A stretch of 64,000 nucleotides of DNA from Epithemia pelagica (lineage: Eukaryota > Bacillariophyta > Bacillariophyceae > Surirellales > Surirellaceae): NCBI GenBank assembly GCA_946965045.2, contig OX337233.1, positions 1,860,001 through 1,924,000 of the forward strand. The letters are read 5' to 3'. This document shows positions 28,946-40,851 of this stretch, piece by piece. The notes below the pieces were generated by a model, which worked only from the letters and a program-made list of their open reading frames with translations, ran no database searches and was not told where the DNA came from. Positions within the stretch are counted from its first letter, which is position 1, and each line of letters begins with the position of its first letter. The position numbers were made by a program, and so were the translations under genes.

Positions 28946-31900
28946 TTAATCCATCATTTTCCCATCGTCTGACAATGGGTCAATCTTGCTGTCTCGATCG
29001 GCCAAATTGAAAATGCGCTTTGCAGCATCCTTCGCCTTGTCCTTGTCCACAGCACCCTCAGCAGCTACCGCAAGTCCATATAACGAAAACATTAATGCAA
29101 ACATGGAAACTGCAAAGTCTGTGAAACTCCACGTTGAGTAGTTGTCGAGAAGCCAACCTCCCCACCTGAAAAAAAGTCGTGAGCGCGAAGAATTGATGCG
29201 AAAAACAACAGGCAAAAACTCTAATCTTTTTCTCACCAAAACAGGAGCGCGTAGCCCCACATCCTGTTGCGTGCAAACGAAAACCGCATTGGGTCAGTTG
29301 TGGTCGATCATCAGTTTAATTTTTTGATCGTGTGCGCGAAAGTCTTACTGGATAAATTGACCGGCTCCTGCTCCCACACCTCCCACAAAGCTTTTTCCAA
29401 TAGGGTGTGGTATCTCGTGCTCTAAAGCTGCTGCATACTCTGAGGCTTTCTGTTCCTCTAAAGTCAGAGCAGCGATGGTCTGAATATTCGAAACTGAATC
29501 AATTGCAATCGATCCGGCAGAATTTTCATCCATCTGTTCGTCGTCGCCTTCATCTGCTCCATAGTACATCGCCTGTCATCGTTTCGTCAAAAGTTAGGGC
29601 TCCTCATGCCGGGGAAATAAAACAGCTTTCGGAGATCTTACCATTTCCATTTCCGCACCAAACCCAAGGAAAGGAATCGTGGCCAAACTCAGCAATGCAA
29701 ATGGCCACATGTATACAAAACTTATCACTACACCGACCAAAACACTAGAAAGATTGAGTACCATTGTGCGAATAGGCTCGCCAGAAAACGAGTGAAGTAA
29801 TGCGGCATCTTCGGCCAATTGCGAAGTGATCGAACCTGTAGCATTCAAAAGAGAAAGAGAGAGGCATGAGAGACGAGCTGCCATCAGAATTGAATCACCG
29901 GTTGTCTGTGTACTTTCCTGGATTTCTTAGGTCAAACCACCCGATTTCCTGTCGGACGATACTTGTGAAAGCCAAATCACGAACACGTTTGTTGATGCTT
30001 TCTGATGCATTTCCGAAGCCCCAATACAAAAAGGTGCACCCAATCAATGTTGATATGCACAATGCCACGTATCCGAAAGAAATCTGACGAGCCTTCCGAC
30101 GCACGGTACTTGCTTCGTCGTCAAGGTAGTCCTGGCAAGTAGGAAATTGTTCAACGGGATCTTCGTCGTCACAACTAAGAATGGACGGGTAGAGCACCTC
30201 AATCATATAACCAAAAGCAATCCCCCAACCAGGAAAAACAAGTCCAGCTAGAATGGCACCAATACCACCAATGAAGAAATAGTTCTTTTCTTCGGAGGCA
30301 AGTGATCGAGCTCTTTTGGCGAAAGCTTTCTCGGATTCTCTATCATCTTCAACAGCTTCTACTTTGTCCTTCACATCCTTGGATGGTTCGCCTTTCTCTG
30401 TCAGTGACGTCAGTTCCTTTTTTTGTCCTGGAGTTGTTTCGTTTTGTTGGGTACCAAGGTCCTGAAGAGCCACCAGTCGGGCATAGCGCTGGTTCAATGC
30501 CATGAGCTCGTCGTGAGTACCAATCTCGCGAATCTTACCCTTGTCAACAACGCCGATGCGATCGGCATTCCGGATAGTCGACAACCTGTATAAAAAGAAA
30601 AACCTGTTATCAGTGCACCAATACAGATTTCCGTTTGGCCGATGGATCAAGAATACTTACCTGTGCGCAATAACAATGGTAGTTCGATTATGGTCGGCCA
30701 TAAGTGAGTCAAGCGCTTCTTGTACATGGCGCTCTGACTCTGAATCCAAAGCACTTGTCTAAGCTATCCGAAACAAACATTGTGAGGAGAGACAGCTACT
30801 AGAGCATGGGAAGCTTTCCAAGAAGTCTGTCGTACCGCTTCATCTAGCAGAAGAACTTTGGGGCGCTTCAAAAGAGCTCGTGCGATGCAAATCCGCTGCT
30901 TTTGGCCACCAGAGATGAGAAGAGAGCTTCCCGCACCAACCACAGTATCGTAGCCGTCTGGGAAAGACATGATAAAGTCATGAGCATTTGCGAGTCGCGC
31001 TGCTTCCTGAATTTCTTCAAGTTGAGTTTCACCGTTACGACCATAGCTTATATTCTCACGGATGGAACAATCGAACAACGTAGGTTCTTGGGACACAAGA
31101 CCAAGTTGGTCGCGCCACCACTTTACATTGAGCTCACTAATATCTGCATCATCAAAGAGAACTCTTCCACGATCCGGGTCACTTGAAAGAGCGCACGTAA
31201 AGCATAAGTCATGGTCAACAAGAAAGAAAACCCCAACCTGTGTCACTCACTAAAAACGTTCTGTAAGTTGAATGACGGTACTCTTCCCCTGACCGCTAGG
31301 TCCACAGAGAGCCAAAGTTTCTCCTCGTTTGATGGACAAATTCAAACCACGGAACACTTCGATATCAGGTCTTGCAGGGTAGGAAAAGAACACATTCTCA
31401 AAGCGGATCAAAGATTCGCGGGTACCGAGGTCTTCTTCCGCTGATTCCGGTCGAATCGATCCATGCAATGAATCGTGCATGGAGCTACGCATCGATTCGC
31501 CTAATGCGTCTTTCTTGTTGTTGGATCCGACTCGTTGCTTTTCCACCAACGAATGGTACAAACCACCTAACGCAACCAATTCCTCGTGTGTCCCACTTTC
31601 GACCACTTGTCCCTCATTCACAACGGCAATTTTGTCCGCGTTACGAACCGTACTTAACCTGTGAGCAATAACAAACGTGGTCATGTTTGAACTGGCCATG
31701 AGCGAATCGAGTGCGCTTTGCACCGTTGACTCGCTTTCTGAATCGAGCGCACTGTGGCGGTGCAATGAATGGTAAAGCGTCAGATCCAGTCTGGACAAAG
31801 TAAACAAAGCAAATTCAGACTTTTCCTACCTAGTGGCCTCGTCCAACAACAGAATTTTTGGCTTTTTGATCAAGACACGTGCAATCGCGATCCGCTGCCT

Positions 31901-33892
31901 TTGTCCACCAGAGAGCTGGCCACCCAAATCACCCACTTTGGTTTCATAGCCTTCCGGAAAGGTCATGATAAAGTCGTGAGCATTGGCACGTCGTGCCGCT
32001 TCTTCAATATCTTTTTGTGTCACAGACTGACCCGCTGCAGATGCCCCTGCGGCAATGTTTTCCCTTATACTGGTTGCAAACAATTTGGGTTCTTGTGACA
32101 CCAACCCAACATGCTGACGCAACCACCTTACATTCAGTTCCTTCAAGTCATTGCCATCCAGTAAAACCTTCCCTTTGAGAGGGTCATAGAAGCGCTCCTG
32201 TAAGAAAAGTTTATTATGAGATATAACAAAAACCAGTGTATCAGCTATATGAACCTGAACAAGAGACCAGCGCAAAAGAAAATGGATACCCACCATCAAC
32301 GCAATCGCGGTTGACTTGCCCGAACCTGGTAAGTCATCCGAGTAAAAAAGTCAGATTCATCAACTTCAACCACAAAAAGCAGAAGTCACTGAACAACGCT
32401 TACCAGATGGACCAACCAAAGCAACTGTTGTGCCCGGTTGAATGTCAAGCGAGAATCCTCGAAATACGGCTTGTTCACGCCTCGTCGGGTAGGCAAAGTC
32501 CACATCATCAAATACTATATGACCCATAACACTTTCGGGCTTGAGCCCTACTGTCGTCGAAGCCGCATCAATAACAAATGGTGGTAACATTGCCTGTTCA
32601 CCTCGACGAAGAGGAAGGCTGCCATTTTCGGAATCCCCATTCTCAATCTTCTTGTTCTCGCCAGAGTCTTGGCTGTCGTTCGAGGAGCCGGCATGGCTGG
32701 TTCGTTCAATGGCTGCAATGGCGGGATAACACGCAAACCGTGCGGCTGACCAAGCTTCTACTGCCACAGACACTTGCGGAAGAATGGACGAGGCGATGAA
32801 TACTCCCAAGAGTGATCCCAAAATATCCAAGGACGATGGATCGCATGTGTCATTGTCATCCACTGTACCCGAGGGGTCACACCCACTATCCACAAAATTA
32901 TCCCACAAAAGCCAGGTACCAAACAATGTAATCGCCAGAAACGCTGCAATCAAACTGGCATTTTGAAACCCAGTAGCCAAACCAACTAGCCACACTTGCT
33001 GAACGGCGCCTTGTTGAGCTTCCCATGTTGCCCGGCGGTAGTCATTAATCACTCGTTCGACAGCATTCAAGGCAAAGAGGGTTCGAATGGATCGGACAGC
33101 TGTGGCCACAATGGATCCAGCCTTGGCGTAGGACGCATTGGCCCTAGAGGATTGTGATGTGTTCATTTGAACCAAAAACAAGGCACTCAAGAACATGGCT
33201 GGAGTAAGGGCTAACACCATGAGCGAGTTTTGCCATGACGCATAAAAGGCATAGACCATACCCGCCACAAAGGTTACCAAATATTGTAAACCTGCTGCCA
33301 ACTTTTTGCCAATCCCCTTGCGATATTTGTTTCCATTAATGGTAATCAAGGTTGCTTCCCCCGTCGAATCTCGAATGTCATGGTAGGCCATGTCTTGTCG
33401 CAACAGTGCCGCCAACCAATCTCTTTGCATGGCATGCGTCATGTGAATGGCTGCCGTTTCCATAAAGGTAGCTTGCGCGGTCATGGAGACTAGCAAAATC
33501 ACACCCAGCACCATGAACGAAAAGGCCATGTTCCGAATTTGTGACAAGAACTCATCGTCCACGCTAGCTGACAAATCTTCAAAGACTCGGGCAAACAAAT
33601 ATGCCATGGAAGGATACACCAATCCAGAAATGATTGCAAACATGGAAGCAAGGGCAATCAAGAAGCGTGTTTTTGGAGTTTGGGCAAAGGAGAACAATTG
33701 GCGAAAGGTAGCTTGTGGTGGTGGTGGCGGGGTGGTTTCCTCCACAGTTTCATTCGTTTTCGTCTCTTTCGAAGTGCTTACAGTTGTTTCCATGCTAGCT
33801 TTGGGTTCATCGTCTTCTACGGCAATGTCACCACTGGTTGCTCCATCTTGTTCTTCCTGTTCAACCGCCTTGCCATTGTCTCGATCTTCCAT
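28946..33892 (-). CDS. ABC transporter, 11 exons, domain order TMD-NBD-NBD-TMD
   Basis: Exons in transcript order: 33892-32404, 32325-32294, 32197-31830, 31751-31251, 31181-30836, 30758-30661, 30585-29918, 29835-29642, 29572-29349, 29263-29237, 29165-28946. The sum is 4167 nt, one frame of 1388 residues. All introns are 69-96 nt. Domains: acidic N-terminus, a six-helix ABCB-type TMD, NBD-1 ([42 protein letters not shown]), a linker of about 50 residues, NBD-2 ([43 protein letters not shown]), a charged linker of about 100 residues, then TMD-2 ([17 protein letters not shown] through LFWWGGWLL). The protein stops at [19 protein letters not shown], where a canonical ABCB protein would enter its second NBD. 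One intron (29917-29836) starts GAAAGT in place of GTAAGT. The membrane location and substrate are unknown. Confidence 0.85.
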
Positions 33893-34496
33893 CTCTCCTC
33901 CTGGTGAACCTGGCTGAGGAACTTCAGAGGCGATCAGCAGTCTAGGAAAGGATCAAACGAGTACTGGTTTGCTTTGATCCTCTAATAGAGGACTCTCTCG
34001 TCGTTTGGAAGAAATAATGTTTGAAGGATTGATTATGTCTTCGAGACTCGCGACAAGGTGGAATATCCGTGGTCAGGTGGAGGTTCGCGTCCGTGTCATG
34101 TCCAGAACAGCCCAAAGATACGGCCGGCTTTTGCGAATGCGCTACGAAATAAATCGGTCGCAGTTTGAGTCCCACCCTACTTTTACGAGTAGCATCCCTC
34201 TAGTCTATAAGATTAACAATGGGTATTGTAAGCGAGCGTCAAATCCTCCCTCTTTTATGAGTAACCTTACGAGTACAATAGAGAAAGGTATTTTGTAGAT
34301 ATTAGATATAATATCTTGTTTGCCTTTCGGTGTAGAGATAGGGATCTAAGGCGGGGAACAAAAAGATAGAGCAAATCATATAAGAGCGACCCATATGCGT
34401 CTAATGTGATCTGGTGAAATTTTGGATCTTTTGGTTGCGATTGGGAGCCAAAAAGATCTCTGTCGTCAATGCCGAGCGAAACAAGACGGAATACGG
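33893..34496. other. Bidirectional promoter region between two divergent genes
   Basis: About 600 bp between the ABC transporter start (minus) and the RGG-ATPase start (plus). I see AT-rich tracts and no gene. Confidence 0.5.
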
Positions 34497-36900
34497 ATGC
34501 ATCTATTGTCCTGGCTCGTCGTTCCGGGGTTGTCAATAGGAGCCACAACATTCACGGTCACAACCATAGTACGAAACCCTACATGGTACTCTAGATTAGG
34601 AACAAGTCTCGCCAAGGGGAATCATCGGGGAAGGTTGATAGCCATGTCCTATTCATCATCGAGAGGTGGTGGTGGAAGAGGCGGCGGTGGTGGTGGCCGA
34701 GGTGAATATTATCGGAACAAGTACGGTGGAGGTCGTGGTCGAGGAGGAGGAGGAAGACGAGGTGGTGGAGGTCAAGGGCGAGGATCGGGCTCCTATGACT
34801 CATCATCATCATCATCTTCTCGTGCTCGCTCGACGGGTGGCAGCTTTGCGGATTTACAGCACTTGCTAGAACGAATCGATGGTCGACAATACCCTTCCTA
34901 CCACGATCTTGAAACAGCACCCAATACAGGATGGCTTCATTCCACTCTGGGCTTTACGTTGATGGTTGGTCGAGCTCAATCGGATCCCTTTGCACCGCCG
35001 ACGCGATGTCGAGTCGTTTTGCCAGCTTCGACCGTATCGCTACCATCGGCAACATTTCAAACCAAGACACAATGCATTGCCACGGCTGACTTTCTCCTTC
35101 GTCGATTGTATCAAACCTGCTGTGACATGGGAGCGGACCATTCGCTGCGAGGATCTGGCGGAGGTGATTCGGGCAATGGTGGTGGTGGATGGTCGGGTCC
35201 CAAGGGAGGGGATTTGCAAATTTTGGCACCAACCCAACATGTCTTGGAACAATCGGCAGTGCAAGTGACACCCCAGCGAGGAGATGTTGCGGTTCAGCTT
35301 ACCATCAACCTTCCGGCGCGGGGCCGTACGGTGTTGGGACAAGCGGCCTACACGGTGTTGAATCAGGTCTTGCCACAATTGCTCCAAGCGGCCATTCTCA
35401 AGGTGCCTGCTGATCATTTGAAGGCACATGTTCAAAGTGTAGAAGATCAATTGTGGTTGCAGTCTCAATTGTCGGACCATGGTTTGGTCGCCTTTGTTCG
35501 CAATGGTGCGATTCTTCCACGGCAATCGGGGGTGGACGACCGTCCCATTGACTTGTCGCAAAATCCTCGTCCCTTTGAATCTCCTCTCGCCTTCCAAAAA
35601 CAATTTACCCTGCCCCGATCAGGGCAAACGATGACAGGCATGGGAATTCCCAAGGGTATTACATTGATTTGTGGAGGAGGCTTTCATGGAAAATCCACCT
35701 TGTTGGAAACCTTGCAATGGGGTGTTTATGGGGCCAAGGTTCCTGGAGACGGACGTGAATTTTGTGTCACAGATCCCACAGCCATGAAAATTAGAGCCGA
35801 AGATGGACGGTCCGTACAGGCAGTGGACATTTCATCCTTCATCAAGAACCTGCCCTTTGATAAGGATACCACATGCTTTTCGACAACTGATGCCTCTGGA
35901 AGTACCAGTCAGGCGAGCAATATTGTGGAGGTACGTTCATGTTGACGTTTCACGGCGATGTTGACGATTGGGGACGATAGAGTTCGGGGGTTTATATATT
36001 CCGTCAGGCTTGAGACGTAGCCTGACCTGTGGAGCGTTTGACCCACCCAGAAAAAGCCGTGCTTCGCCAGACTTTCAGGTGTAAGCCCAGCTTGGATCTT
36101 TCTTGGGGACTTGTACACGTCATGGCGTAGCTCCAGTTGCATGTTTCTGAGAATCAGTGGTAAAGCTTACATCGAGTGCTTTTGTCTTGAATTGTTTTGT
36201 ACTTTCTCCCATCATAATCCAGGCTGTTGAACTGGGTTCCAAAACTCTTCTTGTTGATGAGGACACGTGTGCTACTAACTTTATGATACGGGATGCCAAA
36301 ATGATGCAGCTGGTGTCCAACGAAAAAGAACCCATTACACCGTTTGTTCATTTCGTTCAGTCTCTTCATTCGGAACGCGACATCTCGACCATTATTGTCA
36401 TTGGGGGTGTGGGCGATTACTTTGATGTCGCCCAACATGTCTTGCTCATGGACTGCTACAAATGCCAGGATGCGACGGCTAAGGCCAAGGAAATTGTGGC
36501 AACGTCCAGTTCGCCAACCATACCATCAGCGGTCTTTGGCGGAATCCGTGAGCGAGCACCGGTCGCCTCATTTTATCACCCCAATGGCAAGGTTCGAACC
36601 ACGCGTCGAGGTCTGTTTTCGTATGGTGAGACGGAGGTTGATTTGTCATTGGTAGAGCAAGTCGTATCGAAATGCCAGACGACTGCTATAGCGTCCTTCT
36701 TACAAGCTATATCCAGTCAAGCGTCCATGGGGACGACGCTTTTGGAGGTGCTTCAGAAGATTGACAAACTCTTGGACCACCAAGGCATGAATGCGCTTTC
36801 GCCCGGGGAATTTCATGGGGGCTTTACTCGACCCAGAATCTTTGAAGTCGGGGCGGCGGTAAATCGACTTCGTCGTTCTGGTGCCATTACACAGAAGTGA
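34497..36900 (+). CDS. RGG-rich P-loop ATPase of the ABC_ATPase (PF09818) family
   Basis: Two exons, 34497-35930 and 36223-36900, encode 703 residues. The intron is 292 nt (GAG|GTACGT ... CCAG|GCT, phase 0). Start options are ATG 34497, which gives a hydrophobic N-terminus that could target an organelle, or ATG 34644 directly before the RGG tract. Residues about 55-110 are Gly/Arg-rich RNA-binding repeats. The core shows GYHGKST-like Walker A (GGGFHGKSTLLETLQWGVY), SIxxFI-like DISSFIKNLP, LLVDEDTCATNFMIRD (Walker B), and IIVIGGVGDYFDVAQHVLLMD. This family has prokaryotic and eukaryotic members, one of which (MRB1590) acts in trypanosome mitochondrial RNA editing (known). An RNA-linked role is inferred from the RGG tract. 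Confidence 0.82.
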
Positions 36901-37291
36901 GACAAACCTGCCAGTTTCGTGTTGTCATCTAGAGTTATCGTGCTCTTGAGGAATACTGAATAAAGCATACGCATATCATATTCTTGTTATTAAGAATCCG
37001 TTTTTATCTTTGGACGAGAGTCTCATCACTCGATTGAGAACATATTGGACATCACATGAAAGTGAAAGGTCTTATGATGAATGTGGTCCTCTAGCTCTAG
37101 ACTACTTTAGCTATCGTAGAGTGCTATCGATTGATTCATTCGGAATCATGACGTCACTTCCATGATTCGGAAGAAGGTATCTTTTTTTATGGGACTAAAA
37201 GTATCGGGAGGAAGAATTGGAAAAAAACCGCGGAATTTTTCAATGGTGCACGAACAATCAGCGGTATCTACACTCTTGTACCGGCAATGAG
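36901..37291. other. Intergenic, nothing recognised
   Basis: AT-rich spacer between tandem plus-strand genes. No motif is seen. Confidence 0.5.
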
Positions 37292-37966
37292 ATGAAAGTG
37301 AATGTTTTCCTTATTGGAGACAGCGATATTGATCGGTGGCCGCCTTACTTGGTTCCTGGACAAAGCTGGACTGGGATGACACACACTGTCTGCGGGAAGA
37401 GCGGGGCCACTTTACAACAGGTTGTTCCATTGGTCGAACAACGGGTGCAAGAGGTCAAGGCGACTTCCGACGCAGACATAGCAGTGACAGTTTTCGTCGT
37501 CTGTGCTGGAGAAAACGATTTGTCCTCTGGTGGAGACCTTGTCGAAAGTGAACAAGCCTTGAAAGATTTGATTCAAGCCGTGTTTTCTGGGAACACAGAC
37601 AGCCATCGTTATCTCATTTTCTTGGGCCCTAAATTCGAACCTTGGCTTCAGCACGACAAGAGCGCTCGACGGCAATATATTCGAATGTCTGAACGGTTCA
37701 AACAAGTCTGCACCCATGACTCATCATTGTCATTATATGTTCAGCAACATACTACCTATATTGATTGCTTAACAATGTTTTGTGGAGCTAGTGGTCATCT
37801 CCCTGGTGCGCTATGGGGAGGCAAGGCTATTGCTAAATCACTCTATTTCCATTCGGATCAGCTTCATCTTAGTGACCAGGGATACGAGATTTGGAAACTT
37901 TTCATCGAAGACTGTAGGACTAGTATTCTAACAAATGAAGGTGTGGTCGATGAATCAACAATGTGA
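37292..37966 (+). CDS. SGNH/GDSL-type hydrolase
   Basis: 224 residues from the ATG at 37292. The frame is open further upstream but has no ATG there. Blocks: VFLIGDSDIDRW (block I, GDS nucleophile Ser), GKSGATLQQV (block II Gly), VVCAGENDLSSG (block III GxND, here GEND), and HSDQLHLSDQGYEIW (block V D-x-x-H, here DQLH). The product is a small esterase, lipase or deacetylase-like enzyme. There is no signal peptide from this start. The stop codon lies 21 bp from the end of the minus-strand MYND-RING gene, so the two are convergent. Confidence 0.75.
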   Translation: MKVNVFLIGDSDIDRWPPYLVPGQSWTGMTHTVCGKSGATLQQVVPLVEQRVQEVKATSDADIAVTVFVVCAGENDLSSGGDLVESEQALKDLIQAVFSGNTDSHRYLIFLGPKFEPWLQHDKSARRQYIRMSERFKQVCTHDSSLSLYVQQHTTYIDCLTMFCGASGHLPGALWGGKAIAKSLYFHSDQLHLSDQGYEIWKLFIEDCRTSILTNEGVVDESTM

Positions 37967-37987
37967 CCAGGCACTTTGCCCGTCCTG

Positions 37988-39172
37988 TTAGCATTGCGTT
38001 TGCTGAGCAGTATCTACTTGCAACCTCATTTCATCACGCTCTCGAACCAGGTTCTTTTCCAAGACCGGGTCGAACGGGTCTTCGTACAAAATGGCTCGTG
38101 TCATGGTACGCCAGGCAGCGACGTCATCGCCAATGGCCTGTTGTGCCAATGCAATGTACCTATGAACACCTGGCTCATGTCTACCACCCAAGGCCAGGGC
38201 CATTTCTCCCGCACGGATGCATCCGTCATAGGCTTTGAGATGATATAGACATTTGGAAAACCCCATGGCAACCTCCAGCTTTCGAGGCACATTGGGAAAT
38301 GTTCGTCGTAGCACATGAGATAACTGACGTGAAAAGATCTTACTGGCACCTCTGTAATCGTTCATTGTCATTTTCGCGTTTGCAATTTCCACAAAAATAT
38401 CATCGTGGTCTCCCTTTGGGATCTCAGTCAGAAGTAAGTAGAAAGTCCGTATGGCTTCCTCGGGTCGACCCATTTGCATGTAAAGCAGTTGTCCTCTGTA
38501 AAAGAAAGCTTGGTGCCTTCGTTTACCATGGCTAATAATGCATGCTTGCTCAATATCACGCATTGCAGTATCTACGAGCAGCTTCTTCTCTTTTGTAGAA
38601 AGAGCATAGTGGCCAGAACGAAGTGTCATTTGTATCGATCGATCAATCAGACTTCCACCAATGTCAGGAACCACAGCACGACAGCAAGGGCATTTTAGGT
38701 TGTTTGCTTCCCTTCCATCTTCTGCGTTTTGGCAGAAGTCGTGATAGTTATGGAGACACTCCATACAAAACGCATGCTTGCAATTTGGTAGAACTATTGG
38801 GTCCACAATAGGATCGGCGAAACAAATAGCACACTCTTGGGAAAATGTATCGGAGACAAGCTCATTGTCACAGACTGGTCGAGCAACATGAAATTTTTGA
38901 CGGTGCTGCTTCATTTTCTTGACGATTTGGCGACATGTCGATTTATGCGTTGGTCATGCTGCCTTTTGGCATTCCTCACTGCAATACCATTGTGTTCGAC
39001 AAGAACGACATCTGATGGATGGACCTGGTTTCCCGCAAACGTCGCAATCGATGCAGTCATTGGCACTTCCAACAAACTTTTTGCTTCTGACTTCCCGGCA
39101 TACAGATGCCATGGATCGAACTGAAATCGATCTGGAAGGATCGACGTCTCCGCTAGTACTTGAAAGGTTCAT
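37988..39172 (-). pseudogene. MYND-RING-TPR protein split by one in-frame TGA
   Basis: Reading from ATG 39172, a MYND zinc finger (CDVCGKPGPSIRCRSC, WYCSEECQKAA) is followed by TGA at 38956-38954, then in the same frame PTHKSTCR, which completes the MYND pattern (W-x-x-H-K-x-x-C). The TGA sits exactly where the conserved Trp (TGG) belongs. The frame goes on to a C3HC4 RING (CAICFADPIVDPIVLPNCKHAFCMECL, CPCCR) and TPR-like helical repeats with a C-terminal arm. Without the stop it would be about 394 residues. If the stop is real, only the RING-TPR part could be made, from MKQHRQK at 38914 (308 residues). The protein type suggests an E3 ubiquitin ligase or scaffold. Confidence 0.75.
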
Positions 39173-39430
39173 CGTGAGGACTCTAGCATTTGGATTGGTT
39201 TGTGATGCCAAGAATGCGACAACCGATCATTCTCGGTTTCGTGTTGGGTAAACCACATGATCGAGGCCCATAAAATTGTTTACGAAGCCTTCTACGATTT
39301 GCGCTTTGGGAATATTTCGCATCATTCTTCTTCTTGTCGGTGGTTCTTCGTGCTTTGTGTTGCCTCTTTCGAGAACTCGACCGAACCAAAAAAATGAGCG
39401 CCTTCTGAAATAAAAGATGTGTCGCGGGGC

Positions 39431-39690
39431 TTAATGTGCTCAAGCTAATCTGGCGATAAAGGCCCAAGAGACTAACTGACGAACGCACAACTGACACATC
39501 GACAGAATATGCGACTGACTATCCCAAGACGATCTCGTGCGTATCTTGAAGATCAAAGATCTACCAGTTTGCATGAAGACGACTTTGGATTGAAAGTTGT
39601 TCGGGTCACTGTCTTTCAGGTTGATTGTTGGTTGAGGTGCTATACGTTGCAGGTATTGTATCTCCTCTTGTGATCATCTGTTTTTGTTTT
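39431..39690 (+). repeat. Element 2 repeat A1
   Basis: 260 bp starting TTAATGTGCTCAAGCTAATC and ending TTTTTGTTTT. It is a near-identical copy of 48057-48316. Confidence 0.9.
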
Positions 39691-39721
39691 CTTTCGTCGT
39701 TTACGCCCTGCCACTGCCCCC

Positions 39722-40815
39722 ATGTCGTCGTCTGGCTTTTCTGCTCGTGCTTCGCTTTATCGCGATTTGCCTTGCGTACCGAGCGTTCCGCTTCTCCGGT
39801 GTCTTTTCCGCCTCCTGCTCCTACGCTCACGTCTCCGTCTGGAGACCTTGCGGTGGCTTTGTCGGACCTCGGCTTGGGGGTGGGCGTATCGACTGGGCAG
39901 GACCCTTCGGCGCAGGGCTCTCGTGGTGCTGCGTCGGCTAGTACGGGGGGGGGGGGGGGGGGTGGAACGGTTCCGGAAAGTCTGAGTGAGGGACGTGCTT
40001 CGTCCGCGAGTCTGTTCAAGAGCACCATCAAGCCGGAACCGGTGAAGACTGCCCGTGACACGAGTCAGTTCGTGGACTATGGTTTTGCGAGCAGTGCCCC
40101 GTCGGACTCGCGTGAGGTGTCGTTCCATCCGGACGCTCGCTCCAAACTTACCAAAGGTGAGCTTCCTGCGATTGCGGAGACTAAAATGAGTGTTAATTTG
40201 TCTGCCGAGTTGCAAAACTCGGTTTCGTTGATTGCAGTCGATTTAGCGGAGGATAAGTTTTGTGGAGCAGTCGTGGGGGTTGCAGGCAAGTTCTGCCTCC
40301 ATCTTAAGGGACAGTGTCCCAAGAAGTCGCATCGGAAAGCGACATCGTTCCTAGGAAGTCTACGGGAACAAGGGCTAGAGGAATGTCTGTTTATTTGCGT
40401 TCCCATGCCGAAGAGTAGCAATGTTCATGGTCAACTGCCTACGCTTGCTTTTCATGATCCTTTCTTGGAATCCACCCAGTTGGGCCGATCCAAGGTCCAA
40501 GAAATGCTCCAAGCGCACAAACCAGTGTGGCTGTGGTCTTCGATGTTTGCGATGCTCAGTGGCGAGACGCAAGGCGACCATCATGGTACCTCAACACTCA
40601 GTGATCTCCCCGGGACGCCTCGTCGCCACAAGACGCTCGATCAAATTCAAGCAGAGGCGACTCAGACGGCGTTTACTCCTGCTCGACGTCTAGAGTTGGA
40701 AGATGTGGAGGTCCCATCTCCAACCAGCGAGGAAAGTGAACTCGAGGATGTTGATCCTCTTCTCGATGAGGACACGTTCAGGAACCGTGTTGCTCGCAAC
40801 ACTGTGACGACTTAA
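39722..40815 (+). CDS. Element 2 Gag-like ORF 1
   Basis: The first plausible ATG (39722, MSSSGFSARASLY) is in one frame. The long downstream coding stretch (TVPESLSEGRASSASLF through FRNRVARNTVTT) is in another, open from 39625. The frames could be joined at a run of 18 G residues (39945-39962), a natural slippage or assembly-error site. The protein contains SVSLIAVDLAEDKFCGAVVG, KGQCPKKSHRKA and an acidic tail (SEESELEDVDPLLDEDTF). I recognise no named domain. Its place in the element and similarity in style to other retroelement structural proteins suggest Gag. It ends at TAA 40813-40815, in frame with the next ORF. Confidence 0.5.
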
Positions 40816-40851
40816 CAGGTCCAACGCGCTGCATCTGCGGAACTCACGACC

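Noticed and set aside
37217-37291. N-terminal extension of the SGNH hydrolase
   Set aside because: The extension has no ATG. The ATG at 37292 directly precedes the first catalytic block.
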